A DNA stretch of 19,009 bases from Eshraghiella sp964576255 (lineage in GTDB: Bacteria > Bacillota > Clostridia > Lachnospirales > Lachnospiraceae): positions 1 through 19,009 of the forward strand of contig CAZNUK010000045.1 in NCBI GenBank assembly GCA_964576255.1. Reading direction: 5' to 3'. This document shows positions 1 through 9,129 of the stretch, one piece after another (within the stretch, counting starts at the first letter, position 1; each line of letters opens with the position of its first letter). The translations under genes and the position numbers were made by a program. The notes under the pieces are model-generated. The model made no database searches. It worked only from the letters and a program-made list of their open reading frames with translations, and had not been told where the DNA came from.

Positions 1-75
1 TAAAGAGTGTAAGACTAAATTCAGCTTGAAGTGGAATTTACTTTTATATTCAAGGCAAAAGTTTTTTTGCATTAT

Positions 76-110
76 TTGATGTTGTAATGGGTGATGAAAT
101 ATGATAGAAT
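76..110 (+). promoter_or_regulatory. possible promoter of the surface-protein gene
   Basis: TTGATG (76-81) and TATGAT (100-105) are separated by 18 bp, and an alternative pair is TTGTAA (82-87) with TAGAAT (105-110) at 17 bp. Either would start a transcript about 30-40 nt ahead of the gene at 149. Both pairs are imperfect and the region is AT-rich, so this is a tentative call. Nothing else in the first 148 bases can be supported beyond the ribosome site AGGGAGG at 137-143. Confidence 0.35.
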
Positions 111-148
111 GTATTTAGTTTTATGTACGTGTTTACAGGGAGGATTAG

Positions 149-2548
149 ATGAAGCGAGAATTCAATTTTAAGAAAGGTTTATCTGTGCTTTTGGTGGTGA
201 TGTTAGTTGGTACGTTATTTCCAATGTTTATGGACAATTCCTACAATGTTAAAGCCGAGACCAGCAATCCATTAAGTGTTACAGCATATGCAACACAGGA
301 AGAGTTAATGACAGTGTTTGTTCCTGATGCAGATGGCAATGCTACCAATCTTGGAAAGCTCTCCTTTGGTAAAAATAGTAATGGTAATGATATTACTTGG
401 TATATTTTAGGTAAGGATAGCAGTGTATCTGGTGATAATATAGCTATTTTTACTACATCACCAATGGCAACCGGAAAGGCATTTAGCAGTAGTACAGCTA
501 CTAAAGCATATCAATACGAAGCTAATACAGGATATGCTGCGGCAGGTGGCACTATAGAGGTATATTCAGGACATTATGGTGCTAGTGACCTTAGAGCTTT
601 TTTGCAACAGATTGGTAGTGATACTACATATTTTTCAACTGTTGAACAAGGATTAATGCAAAGTACAACAATTTCAACTTTGGATAAGAAAAATAGTATT
701 ACTTATACTGTTTCGGATAAACTTTATGCATTAAGCGGAAGCTTTGGAGAGACATATATTTATGCAGGTGGAACGGATGGCATAAAGCTTTCCATGGCAT
801 CATACTGGAGTAGTGGAGCACTTTTTTGGCTACGTAATCCTCGCGATATTGAAATTGCATATGCATTGGTTTCTTATCCTAGTAGTGCGGTTAATTTCCG
901 TGCTGTAAACAATCAGGAAGCGGTTCGTCCTGCTACCAACTTAAATATATCTAGTGTGTTATTTGCCTCAGCAGCTACAGCTTTAACAACTGATACGACA
1001 GAAGCAGGAGTTATAGCATCCGGAAAGGCAATGACATTAAGACTTGACGGAAGTAACATTAAAATTGGTAGTGCAATATATGACGATAATAACGGTCTTA
1101 TTTTGGTTAAAAAGGATTCTCAGGCAACGGGAGTGGTTTCCTTAGTGGTTCAGGGCAAAACCGGAACCAATAACTGGTATTACAGTAATGCAATTACTGA
1201 GGATGGGGTTATCACTACAGAAGATATAATAACAAGCTTATCAGATGATATTAATCTGTCAGATATTTCTCTTTCCGACTGTAAAATATGGATGGAAGTA
1301 ACTGAAAATCATGTAACCTATGCCAATACAGGTACATCAGGAACTATTGTTAATCAAATTGATGTAAATATTAATACACCTGAAGGAAATAAGCCTTTTA
1401 ACAATACAGCTGAATGCAATTCATATGGAATTAATAGTGTAAGTGTAAAATGGACAGATTGTGATGGGAATGATGTAGCAGGAAATGCTAATTATGCTCC
1501 TTGGGAATATGTAGCCAATCTTACGTTTATACCTAATTCGGGAGCAATTATTTTGCCACAGGTAGAGGTTTCTATTAACGGAGGTTCTATTAACATAGAT
1601 GAGTGTGTAGTGGAGACTGACGGGACCCTCAGTGTTAAAACATGTGCAGTTATGTCATCCAAAGCCAAGGTAACTGATATAACAATTCCTGAATTTCCGG
1701 AGGATATAATTTTTGATAATTACTATAGTCAATATAATATTTTGGATTCCCAAGAATTAGCAGATAGTACCACTGTAACTTTGGATGATTATGAAGAACG
1801 CATGGGAGTGGAATGGGAAGTAGTAGGCAATTATGATGATACTCCGGGAGCTGTAAATACATTTAAATGGACTATCAATTTAACAGAAGGAAGGAACTAC
1901 GATATTTCTACAGGAGTTGTATTGCAAGGAACGGTTGATATCACTAATAAGGCATACTCTATTTTTGATTATACCGTATCGGGCTACGAAGGAACTTATG
2001 ATGGAAACGCTCACGGAATTAATGTAGAAGTGAATACACCTGCGACTACAATATATTATAGCAGAGATGGTGTGAACTTTTTAACCTACACCGGATATGC
2101 AGAACATATCAATGTGGGAACATATACCGTTTTCTACAAATTTTATAAGGATAATTATGAAACCGTTACTGGAAGTAGCAGTGTAAAAATATCTGCAAAG
2201 TCTATTACTGTAACTGCGAATAAGCAGGTAATCAAAGGCGATGAAGAAATTGCCAAGGATAAGTATACTGTAACAGGCTTGGTTGAAGGTGATAGTGTTG
2301 TATCCGCTAAGCTTGTAGTGAATGGGGATAAGATTGAAGTAAGTAATATTACTATTGTAAATGCTGCCGGTGAAGATGTAACTTCTAATTATGAAATTAC
2401 ATACGAATCAGGTAAACTGGTGAAAGAGGATGATATGAGCAATATTGTTTCTCCGGATTTGGGAAATAATAACACTGCTAAGTGGCTTTGTATAAGCTTA
2501 ATTGCCGGTGCGATTGTTGTAGCTGCCGTGTGTGAGAAGAGACAATAG
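149..2548 (+). CDS. secreted surface protein, DUF6273-like module plus MBG-like repeats
   Basis: A 799-residue exported protein. The start has AGGGAGG six bases ahead. The N-terminus (KKGLSVLLVVMLVGTLF, then VKAETS) is a Sec signal peptide. Residues about 68-275 resemble the DUF6273 family seen in Clostridia: WYILGKD at 84, YWSSGALFWLRNP at 219 and VRPATNLNISSVLF at 259. The middle is beta-rich and unassigned. Residues about 605-684 (YDGNAHG, then NVGTYTVFYKF) and 685-758 (KSITVTANKQVIKGDE, then YTVTGLVEGDSV) are MBG-like immunoglobulin-type repeats, which are stalk or adhesin modules. The C-terminus is a short hydrophobic segment and CEKRQ tail preceded by SPDLGNN, which has the layout of a sortase signal but lacks LPXTG. 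It is probably cell-surface attached; ligand and function are unknown. Its own promoter and terminator make it monocistronic. Confidence 0.85.
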   Translation: MKREFNFKKGLSVLLVVMLVGTLFPMFMDNSYNVKAETSNPLSVTAYATQEELMTVFVPDADGNATNLGKLSFGKNSNGNDITWYILGKDSSVSGDNIAIFTTSPMATGKAFSSSTATKAYQYEANTGYAAAGGTIEVYSGHYGASDLRAFLQQIGSDTTYFSTVEQGLMQSTTISTLDKKNSITYTVSDKLYALSGSFGETYIYAGGTDGIKLSMASYWSSGALFWLRNPRDIEIAYALVSYPSSAVNFRAVNNQEAVRPATNLNISSVLFASAATALTTDTTEAGVIASGKAMTLRLDGSNIKIGSAIYDDNNGLILVKKDSQATGVVSLVVQGKTGTNNWYYSNAITEDGVITTEDIITSLSDDINLSDISLSDCKIWMEVTENHVTYANTGTSGTIVNQIDVNINTPEGNKPFNNTAECNSYGINSVSVKWTDCDGNDVAGNANYAPWEYVANLTFIPNSGAIILPQVEVSINGGSINIDECVVETDGTLSVKTCAVMSSKAKVTDITIPEFPEDIIFDNYYSQYNILDSQELADSTTVTLDDYEERMGVEWEVVGNYDDTPGAVNTFKWTINLTEGRNYDISTGVVLQGTVDITNKAYSIFDYTVSGYEGTYDGNAHGINVEVNTPATTIYYSRDGVNFLTYTGYAEHINVGTYTVFYKFYKDNYETVTGSSSVKISAKSITVTANKQVIKGDEEIAKDKYTVTGLVEGDSVVSAKLVVNGDKIEVSNITIVNAAGEDVTSNYEITYESGKLVKEDDMSNIVSPDLGNNNTAKWLCISLIAGAIVVAAVCEKRQ

Positions 2549-2596
2549 AATTTTATCTATTATAATGCCAGTTATTATAGTAAAAACAAGCAATTC

Positions 2597-2630
2597 AAAA
2601 AAAGTCACGAATAAGTTTCGTGGCTTTTTT
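2597..2630 (+). terminator. intrinsic terminator after the surface-protein gene
   Basis: The arms AGTCACGAA (2603-2611) and TTCGTGGCT (2617-2625) pair over nine positions with one mismatch that becomes a G-U wobble in RNA, enclose a five-base loop, and are followed by T residues to 2630. A-runs on the left make the hairpin extendable and possibly active in both directions. Confidence 0.8.
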
Positions 2631-2659
2631 GGCATATAAAAACAGTATTTGAATATAAT
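2629..2659 (+). promoter_or_regulatory. possible promoter of the 2-oxoacid oxidoreductase operon
   Basis: A perfect TATAAT lies at 2654-2659, 31 bp ahead of the GTG start at 2690. The best -35 match is TTGGCA (2629-2634) at a long 19-bp spacing, overlapping the end of the preceding terminator. The -10 is convincing and the -35 is weak. Confidence 0.4.
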
Positions 2660-2689
2660 ATTAACAATAATTTAGTGAGGTAGATAAGC

Positions 2690-3769
2690 GTGCAGCAATT
2701 AATAGAAAAAATAGAATCCGGCAAACCATACTATGAAATCCGCCTAGAAAGCATAGGCGGACTTGGAGCAAATCTTTGTGGCAAAATGCTTGGCGAGCTG
2801 GGAGTAAAATATCTGGATGTTAATAGTATTAGTTTTTCCAGCTATGGTTCAGAAAAAACAGGAACTCCGGTAAAGGGTTTTATTAGATATAGTAAAAAAG
2901 AAAAGGAAATAAGGGACCATTCACCGGTAGAGAGTCCTGATTTATTAGTGGTGTTTCATCAGGCACTTTTAAGGGATGAATCCGTATGGAGGGGCTGCGG
3001 ACAGGATACAACAGTTATCGTGGCATTAGAGCCGGGACAGACAGAGCTCTCCGGCGTAATGGGAGAATGCTATGGACTTGAAGCAGAAAAAATAGCAATG
3101 GAAACCCATTCAAGAATTAATGTGGTAATGCTTGGTGCAGCGTTAAAGCTTATGGGAGTAGAGGATTTAATTGCTGGAGAGCAGATTTGCAGGGATACTC
3201 TTGGTAAAAAATATCCGGATGCACTTAAGGGGAATCTCGCGGGAATGAGAAGAGGTTATGAAGAGGTAAAGAAATTAGAGAATAAATTAGCAGATGGTGG
3301 CGAGATGGTTCGTAAGAACAACCTAGAGCAGGAATGGGGATATAATAATGCCCCAATTGGTGGAATTAATACCAGATTAGGTAATTCGGTAATCGCAGAT
3401 TTGTCACCATCAAGACAGGGATATATTCCTGTTTTTGTCAAAGACAGATGTATTAACTGTGGATTGTGTCATTCAACCTGTCCGGATATGGTTTTTCAGT
3501 TTCAGAAGGGCGAATACAATGGCAGAGAGATGATGGTTAATGTGGGGCTTGATTACTACCATTGTAAGGGCTGTTTAAGATGTGTGGATGTGTGTCCGGT
3601 TAATGCACTTGTTCAAGGACTCGAGGCAGAACATCCTGAAAAAGAGTATTTTATGCCATATCAGGAGCTTTTAAGAATGCCGGATTACTACGAAAAAACA
3701 GGTGCGGATGGATATATTACATCTGAATCCTATTTGACGGAAGAACGAATGGAAGGGGGAGAAGTGTAA
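2690..3769 (+). CDS. 2-oxoacid:ferredoxin oxidoreductase, fused gamma and delta subunits
   Basis: A 359-residue fusion. Residues about 12-195 are the gamma-type domain of 2-oxoacid:acceptor oxidoreductases (RLESIGGLGANLCGKML, SYGSEKTGTPVKGFIRYS). Residues about 240-320 are a delta-type bacterial ferredoxin domain with two [4Fe-4S] motifs, C254-X2-C257-X2-C260-X3-C264 and C292-X2-C295-X2-C298-X3-C302, each followed by Pro. In this enzyme family gamma contacts the thiamine-bearing core and delta passes electrons to soluble ferredoxin. The start is GTG, supported by GTGAGG nine bases upstream. The stop overlaps the next ATG (TAATG), so translation is coupled and the two products are expected in equal amounts. 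The substrate (pyruvate, 2-oxoisovalerate or 2-oxoglutarate) cannot be decided from sequence. Membership of the family is clear. Confidence 0.93.
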   Translation: MQQLIEKIESGKPYYEIRLESIGGLGANLCGKMLGELGVKYLDVNSISFSSYGSEKTGTPVKGFIRYSKKEKEIRDHSPVESPDLLVVFHQALLRDESVWRGCGQDTTVIVALEPGQTELSGVMGECYGLEAEKIAMETHSRINVVMLGAALKLMGVEDLIAGEQICRDTLGKKYPDALKGNLAGMRRGYEEVKKLENKLADGGEMVRKNNLEQEWGYNNAPIGGINTRLGNSVIADLSPSRQGYIPVFVKDRCINCGLCHSTCPDMVFQFQKGEYNGREMMVNVGLDYYHCKGCLRCVDVCPVNALVQGLEAEHPEKEYFMPYQELLRMPDYYEKTGADGYITSESYLTEERMEGGEV

Positions 3770-5940
3770 TGAAAAATCAGGTTGTGGAATATGCCTCAGG
3801 AAATGAAATGGCGGCAATTGCAATTAAACAAATAGGGTATGACCTGATGGGGTATTATCCAATTACTCCTTCCACTCAGATTGCAGAAAATCTTGACATT
3901 ATGAGGGCTAACGGAGACACGGATATGGTGATGGTGGCAGCGGAAGGTGAGCATAGTGCGGCAGGAATCTGCTACGGTGCTTCTGTTGCTGGTGGAAGAG
4001 TTGTTAATGCCACCAGTGCAAATGGTCTTCTATATGCCATCGAGCAGCTTCCGGTGCAGTCCGGTACACGTTACCCAATGGTTATGAATGTAGTGTGCAG
4101 AACGGTCTCCGGACCTCTTTCAATTAAAGGTGACCATAGTGATATAATGTATATTCTCAATGCGGGCTGGCCTATTTTGTTTGCAAGTACAGCCCAACAG
4201 GTATACGATTTCAATATTATAGGGTTAAAGCTTGCAGAAACGGTGAGACTTCCGGTGGTGGTGGCTTATGATGGCTTCTTTACCAGTCATCAAAAGGGGC
4301 GTTGCTATAGATTTGAAGATGATGAGGCGGTGAGAGAGTATATTGGACCCAAAAAAGAAGACTATCCATTTCTTGACTTAGAACATCCAATTACAGTGGG
4401 CTCCTATATGAATGAGCCGGATTTAATTAATAACAGATATCAGCTTCATCTGGCAATGGAGAAAGCTGACCGACTTTTGCCGGAAATTTTCGCCGAATAT
4501 GAAAAAATATCAGGCAGAAGCTACAGTAAAGTAGAGGGCTTTTGCTGTGAAGATGCCGACAGCCTTATTTTTCTTCTTGGTTCGTCATATGACACTTCTA
4601 TTGAAGCAGTAGAAGAATTAAGAGAAGAAGGGAAAAAGGCAGGAGCAGCCACATTACACGTTCTGCGTCCGTTTCCGGGGAAGGAACTGTGTGAATTAAT
4701 TGGTAAATGTGACAATATTCTTGTTGCGGACAGACAGGACAGTTATGGCGCCGGAGGTGGAAATTTGTCTCTGGAGGTGAGGGCATGCTTACAGAGATTT
4801 GGCAGTAGTGCAAGAGTTAAGAGCCTTATATATGGACTTGGTGGTAAGGACTTTTTCAAAGAAGATGCGAGGAAAATGTTTGAATGGGCAGGGGACTCAA
4901 AAAAGTCTGATTTTGATTATTATGGTGTGACTGAAGGCACTAAGTCCAAATCAGAGGATAAACCGCTATTTGAACCGGTAATTAAAAGCATTCCAACAGG
5001 AGCTAATCTTAATACTGCAACGGCAGTACCTGCCCGTATTGCACCGGGGCACGGCGCATGTCCGGGGTGCGGAATTCCTGTAAACCTTAACCTTCTCCTT
5101 AGAGGTATTGAGGACCCGGTGGTATTTTTGTTCCAGACAGGCTGTGGAATGATTGTTACAACAGCATATCCAAAAACCAGTTTCAGAGTTCCGTATCTTC
5201 ATAATCTGTTCCAAAACGGAGTGGCAACCTTAAGTGGTGTGGCAGAAATCTGCTATCGTAAGCAGCAAAAGGGAGAGATTCCGCCGGGAGACATAATTTT
5301 CATTATGGTGAGCGGTGATGGTGGAATGGATATCGGTATGGGTTCAGCCCTTGGAACAGCCCTTAGAGGTCACAGACTTTTGATATTTGAGTATGATAAT
5401 GGTGGATATATGAACACCGGTTACCAGCTTTCATATTCAACGCCACTTGGCGCCAGAAGCTCAACTTCCCATGTGGGAAAAACACAGTATGGCAAAAACT
5501 TTTTCCACAAAGATATGCCGCAGATTATGGCAGCTACGGGAATTCCTTATGTGGCAACAGTGGCGGAATCTAACCCTGTGGATTTTATGAAAAAAGCAGC
5601 TAAGGCAGCTCATTATGCCAAAACCACTGGAACTGCCTATGTCAAAGCAATTTCTGCATGTCCTCTTAACTGGAATGATAAGCCTGCCACAGAGCGCAAG
5701 GTAATCGAAGCGGCAGTAAACTCCTGTTATTTTCCACTATATGAAGTGGAGCAGGGGGTAACAAGACTTTCATATGACCCGGAAAAAACAGGAAAAAAGA
5801 TTCCTGTAATCGATTGGCTTAGCATGATGGGAAGAACCAAGCATCTTAAAAAAGAAGAGTATGCAGATGTTGTAGAAATGATACAGGTAGAGGTTGACAG
5901 AAGATATGGAGAATTGAAAAAAAGAGCAGAAAATGCGTAG
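3769..5940 (+). CDS. 2-oxoacid:ferredoxin oxidoreductase, fused alpha and beta subunits
   Basis: A 723-residue fusion. Residues about 1-375 are the alpha subunit: SGNEMAAIA, YYPITPSTQIAE, AAEGEHSAAG and SGPLSIKGDHSDIM are the usual blocks, with the domain-II swivel region at about 260-350. After a linker at about 380-420 comes the beta subunit, which binds thiamine diphosphate and Mg: GHGACPGCG (C431, C434 as likely cluster ligands) and SGDGGMDIG (515-523), with YDNGG (N544) 27 residues later, matching the GDG-X25-30-N cofactor motif. The enzyme decarboxylates a 2-oxoacid to an acyl-CoA and reduces ferredoxin; it also runs in reverse in some anaerobes. It starts inside the stop of the gamma-delta gene. 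Many archaeal and bacterial homologues encode the four subunits separately, so the two-gene fused layout is a compact variant. Acid specificity is not readable here. Confidence 0.93.
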   Translation: MKNQVVEYASGNEMAAIAIKQIGYDLMGYYPITPSTQIAENLDIMRANGDTDMVMVAAEGEHSAAGICYGASVAGGRVVNATSANGLLYAIEQLPVQSGTRYPMVMNVVCRTVSGPLSIKGDHSDIMYILNAGWPILFASTAQQVYDFNIIGLKLAETVRLPVVVAYDGFFTSHQKGRCYRFEDDEAVREYIGPKKEDYPFLDLEHPITVGSYMNEPDLINNRYQLHLAMEKADRLLPEIFAEYEKISGRSYSKVEGFCCEDADSLIFLLGSSYDTSIEAVEELREEGKKAGAATLHVLRPFPGKELCELIGKCDNILVADRQDSYGAGGGNLSLEVRACLQRFGSSARVKSLIYGLGGKDFFKEDARKMFEWAGDSKKSDFDYYGVTEGTKSKSEDKPLFEPVIKSIPTGANLNTATAVPARIAPGHGACPGCGIPVNLNLLLRGIEDPVVFLFQTGCGMIVTTAYPKTSFRVPYLHNLFQNGVATLSGVAEICYRKQQKGEIPPGDIIFIMVSGDGGMDIGMGSALGTALRGHRLLIFEYDNGGYMNTGYQLSYSTPLGARSSTSHVGKTQYGKNFFHKDMPQIMAATGIPYVATVAESNPVDFMKKAAKAAHYAKTTGTAYVKAISACPLNWNDKPATERKVIEAAVNSCYFPLYEVEQGVTRLSYDPEKTGKKIPVIDWLSMMGRTKHLKKEEYADVVEMIQVEVDRRYGELKKRAENA

Positions 5941-5953
5941 TGATATGTAATTA

Positions 5954-5986
5954 TACACCGGAAGCGATGGCTACCGGTGTATTTTT
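5954..5986 (+). terminator. intrinsic terminator closing the oxidoreductase operon
   Basis: TACACCGG (5954-5961) pairs perfectly with CCGGTGTA (5974-5981). Inside, AGC and GCT pair again after an A-A mismatch, with a GATG loop. Five T residues follow. This is one of the strongest hairpins in the window and separates the operon from the transporter. Confidence 0.85.
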
Positions 5987-6023
5987 ATGGAAAAAAGTAT
6001 TATAATGGGAGTCGGAGGTTTTT

Positions 6024-7187
6024 ATGCTTATTATTTTACTTTTAATATTAATTCAAATAGGGGATTCCTTTTGTGCGGAATTATATGACAAAATTCAGTC
6101 CTTATATCTTAAGGATTTATTAATGGTGCCACAAAATATCAGTCTTGAGGAAGCTACAATTATGCTCAATCAGACGGCAATACCTTTTGGTATTATTGCG
6201 GCTCTGGCGCCAATGGCAAGAGTTTTGGTGGACTACATAGGGAAGAAAAAAGTATTTCTTATAAGCTTTGTCGTATTGTGTAGTGGTCTGGTTATTTGCA
6301 TGACCACATCTAACTGGTTATTATTTTTATTGGGAAATTCACTGGTGTCCTTTGGTTGTAGTGTGGATATTCAATACATATATATTGTGGATAAATTTGA
6401 AGAAAATAGAAGAGGGACTATAAGGGGTGTTCTGGCGGCAGTGGCAGCTCTTAGTGGCATAGGGGTTGCTCTTATTAGAAATCCAAAATGGCGAGGAATT
6501 TATCTGGTAGGGATAATTGTAGTTAGTGTTGTTATGATTGTTACAATGCTTCTTATGCCAAAAGAAAAGGTGAAAACAGAACGAAATAAGACTGTCAAAG
6601 CACATACCGAAAAGGCCACAATAAAAGGGGTTATTGGCTACCTCATTCCTCTTTTTATATGGGGGATTGGTGTGTCCGGTGTAACCTTTTACAATGAGCC
6701 TATTGCAACCTTGACACTAAATAATGAGCAGGCGGTAAAGCTTGCTATGTTTTGTCAGCCTCTTGTGACAGTAATAATTACATTGTTAAGTGGGTATATG
6801 TCAGATAGGCTAAGTCGTAAGAAAATTATTTGTATGGATATTGGAATCGGCTGTGTGGGAGTGCTGGTTTTTGTCATAATGAACATCACTGGGATAGATG
6901 TAGCTCCTGTTATGGGAATTGCATGGGGCATGATGGTGGGAGGATATTTTGCTGCTACCAATCTTATGCTTTTGGTAATAACAGAGCTGGCACCCCGTGA
7001 TAAAATCGGCAGAGTGTCAGCTCTAGCAAGCTACGTTAATGGAGCAGGAACTGCTGTAGGTATGGTGCTAATCAGCATCCTGTCCAATTTTGCAGGCACC
7101 GGAATCGCCAAGCTATTAATAACTGCGCCGGTGTGCCTGATTACAATTGTGTCACTTTTTATTTTGCAGAAGAAGACAGCTTGTTAA
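6024..7187 (+). CDS. MFS transporter, substrate unknown
   Basis: A 387-residue polytopic membrane protein. The layout of about eleven to twelve helices, with a charged central loop around residues 180-200 (KEKVKTERNKTVKAHTEK), is that of the major facilitator superfamily. A motif-A-like basic loop is present in both halves: DYIGKKK at 70-76 and SGYMSDRLSRKK at 256-267. The start is ATG with CGGAGG six bases ahead; the N-terminus begins directly in the first helix, with no cytosolic leader, which is short for the family. It follows the oxidoreductase operon in the same direction but across a strong terminator, so a functional link to 2-oxoacid metabolism is speculative. Its last 29 bp overlap the convergent gene on the other strand. 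No substrate signature is recognisable. Confidence 0.82.
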   Translation: MLIILLLILIQIGDSFCAELYDKIQSLYLKDLLMVPQNISLEEATIMLNQTAIPFGIIAALAPMARVLVDYIGKKKVFLISFVVLCSGLVICMTTSNWLLFLLGNSLVSFGCSVDIQYIYIVDKFEENRRGTIRGVLAAVAALSGIGVALIRNPKWRGIYLVGIIVVSVVMIVTMLLMPKEKVKTERNKTVKAHTEKATIKGVIGYLIPLFIWGIGVSGVTFYNEPIATLTLNNEQAVKLAMFCQPLVTVIITLLSGYMSDRLSRKKIICMDIGIGCVGVLVFVIMNITGIDVAPVMGIAWGMMVGGYFAATNLMLLVITELAPRDKIGRVSALASYVNGAGTAVGMVLISILSNFAGTGIAKLLITAPVCLITIVSLFILQKKTAC

Positions 7188-9051
7188 TTTCCTTAATTAT
7201 TCTTTTATAATGAATTTTATCTATAAAAAATCGGTAACTGATTACATACATTGCCGGAACAATAATTGTAACAGGAATAAATAACCATAAATTCTTTGCA
7301 TGCCATATTAATAGGAAAAATAATATGAAATATGCAAACCAATAGGTTATTTTGAGGGCCGCTTTGTAGGTTACAGACTGATGATAATAGAGCATTCGGT
7401 CTGTTTCCGGAAAAATATCTTCCGTAAAATCTCCTTGCTCAAAACGGGCGATATTGTATACATAAATTCCTCTGGCAACATCAATTTCCCTGAGGATATT
7501 TTCTGACTGCATTGAAATGTATAATTTGGCAGCATCCTCCGGGTGTCTGTTAATATGTGCCAGACTGTATTTGGCGAAAGAGGAAGCAGTAAAATAACTT
7601 TTGTTACAAAGGGCAGTAATAATGCAAAAAACACCGATAGTTGCCAGGTATACCATAATTAGCAGGTTAATATCGATATGGGCAGGCAGTCTGAAAAAGA
7701 CTGATTTGTTGCCGATTATACTTCCAAGTAATGCAATTACAAGAAAATAAAAATTTATAAATAAAATCAATAAATACAAGTCTAAAAGTGCCCATCTGTT
7801 TCTATCATAGGACATGAAAAATATATTTTTGTAGCATTCATTACCATGAATTGGAACGTGATTGTGGTAGTATTTGTTTTTAAAATTAAATCCCGTTTTC
7901 TCATATTCCCATCTGTATATTTTCGCAAGTCCTCGATAAGGATTGAGCTTCTTTCCGGCAGTGAGCCCATCGTAAAAGGTTCTGTAGCTGTAGCTGGAAA
8001 CAATTCTATCCAGACACATGTAGGAGAGAATCCATATAAGTGACAGCCCAATGAATAGAGGAAAACTTTTTAAAATAACTGCAGGAATAAGCATTAAAGT
8101 ACATAAAAATAAAGTTAAGGTCATACTAGTTTTCCTAAAATTGGACCGTCTTTTTTCTAAAACAGAATTGTGTGGTTTTACATTAAAATCCCCTTTTAAT
8201 GAATCCTCAGTAAAATCAGGATAGTTGTTTTTGAAATGAAAAAGCATCTTTAAATCCGTTTGCTTGGAGGTGGTAAGTGCGTGCCAAATCCATACGCCCA
8301 AGGTGGCAAAGGAATACAATATAATAAATATGTAATAGGATTGTGATGCCCATTTAGGAAATGACGCAATAGTGCTTTTCATAAAATGCGGAGCAAAAGC
8401 CAATAAAAACTGTATGCACACAAGTGTAATTAATAATGCTGTTATTATATTTAACTGACCGGCTTTTCTCTGAAGAGAGATGCTAAAATTGTGGTCAGAG
8501 GATTCATCTGCTCCATAATATTCAGATACATTTTGAACGGAATTTATGTAGTTATTAAATTTGTCTTCTGCAATATCTTTGTTAAACATGGAAAAAATCA
8601 CAATCCATGTAAGATATTCGTGATTTCTGGTGCATAGCAATTTTAATTTGGAGTGAATAAGAGGTTCCTGTTCAAGCGTTCGTTCAATAAAATCCTTAAG
8701 AGTTTCTTGCCTACTTGAATCAAGCTGTTCAATAAGCTTTGAATAATAGGCATATAATTTTTCAACCTCTAATAAATCGGCAAATTCTGTTACCGGAAAC
8801 CTGTTACTTCCATTCTTAGGATTCATTAATTCAGAAAAAGAATTACGAATGTTAGGATAGTGCTGATATGAATATTCAGCATGCTTTAAAAAATAGCAAA
8901 GCTCATTTTCTGAAAACTCCCCATTCATATACAAATCAGGATAAACCAGTGAGGCAATCACTGTGTTAACCCTATAAGAGCCGTTTTGATTTTTCTCATA
9001 TTTTAAATCTAAAATCGTACTTAATTCTAAGTAAATGTCCCTCAATACCAT
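7159..9051 (-). CDS. unrecognised multi-pass membrane protein
   Basis: A 630-residue protein I cannot assign to a family. Residues 1-190 are soluble and mostly helical, with many Glu, Lys and Tyr. Hydrophobic segments lie near 197-221, 238-260, 309-328, 331-348, 422-446, 461-482, 567-585 and 588-609, suggesting about eight helices in four close pairs. Soluble stretches of about 50, 75 and 85 residues lie between the pairs, the last (483-566) rich in charged residues. No signal peptide, Walker motif, protease motif or transporter signature is visible. The start has GAGGTG seven bases upstream on the minus strand. The gene is divergent from the LytTR operon and shares its intergenic region, so it could be co-controlled. 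A possible minus-strand promoter is described with that region. Confidence 0.75.
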   Translation of the reverse strand: MVLRDIYLELSTILDLKYEKNQNGSYRVNTVIASLVYPDLYMNGEFSENELCYFLKHAEYSYQHYPNIRNSFSELMNPKNGSNRFPVTEFADLLEVEKLYAYYSKLIEQLDSSRQETLKDFIERTLEQEPLIHSKLKLLCTRNHEYLTWIVIFSMFNKDIAEDKFNNYINSVQNVSEYYGADESSDHNFSISLQRKAGQLNIITALLITLVCIQFLLAFAPHFMKSTIASFPKWASQSYYIFIILYSFATLGVWIWHALTTSKQTDLKMLFHFKNNYPDFTEDSLKGDFNVKPHNSVLEKRRSNFRKTSMTLTLFLCTLMLIPAVILKSFPLFIGLSLIWILSYMCLDRIVSSYSYRTFYDGLTAGKKLNPYRGLAKIYRWEYEKTGFNFKNKYYHNHVPIHGNECYKNIFFMSYDRNRWALLDLYLLILFINFYFLVIALLGSIIGNKSVFFRLPAHIDINLLIMVYLATIGVFCIITALCNKSYFTASSFAKYSLAHINRHPEDAAKLYISMQSENILREIDVARGIYVYNIARFEQGDFTEDIFPETDRMLYYHQSVTYKAALKITYWFAYFILFFLLIWHAKNLWLFIPVTIIVPAMYVISYRFFIDKIHYKRIIKEINKLSSSAK

Positions 9052-9082
9052 ATGCGTTCACCTCATACAAAATTTAAAAACA

Positions 9083-9110
9083 TTATTACACATTATCTCA
9101 AAACTTGCAA
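9083..9110 (-). promoter_or_regulatory. possible promoter of the 630-residue membrane protein gene
   Basis: Read on the minus strand, TTGCAA (9105-9110) and TAATAA (9083-9088) are spaced 16 bp apart and lie about 30 bp ahead of the start codon. Both hexamers are only partial matches to consensus in AT-rich sequence. Confidence 0.3.
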
Positions 9111-9129
9111 GAAAACTGGGCATTTCATT

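Noticed and set aside
55..70. GCAAAA/TTTTGC inverted repeat as a terminator of an upstream gene
   Set aside because: The stem is short and AT-rich, the T-run lies inside the hairpin rather than after it, and no upstream gene is visible.
6001..6006. TATAAT just ahead of the MFS gene as its promoter
   Set aside because: The -10 would put the transcript start at the ribosome site, leaving almost no leader, and the -35 position reads TGTATT. It may still contribute but I cannot support it.
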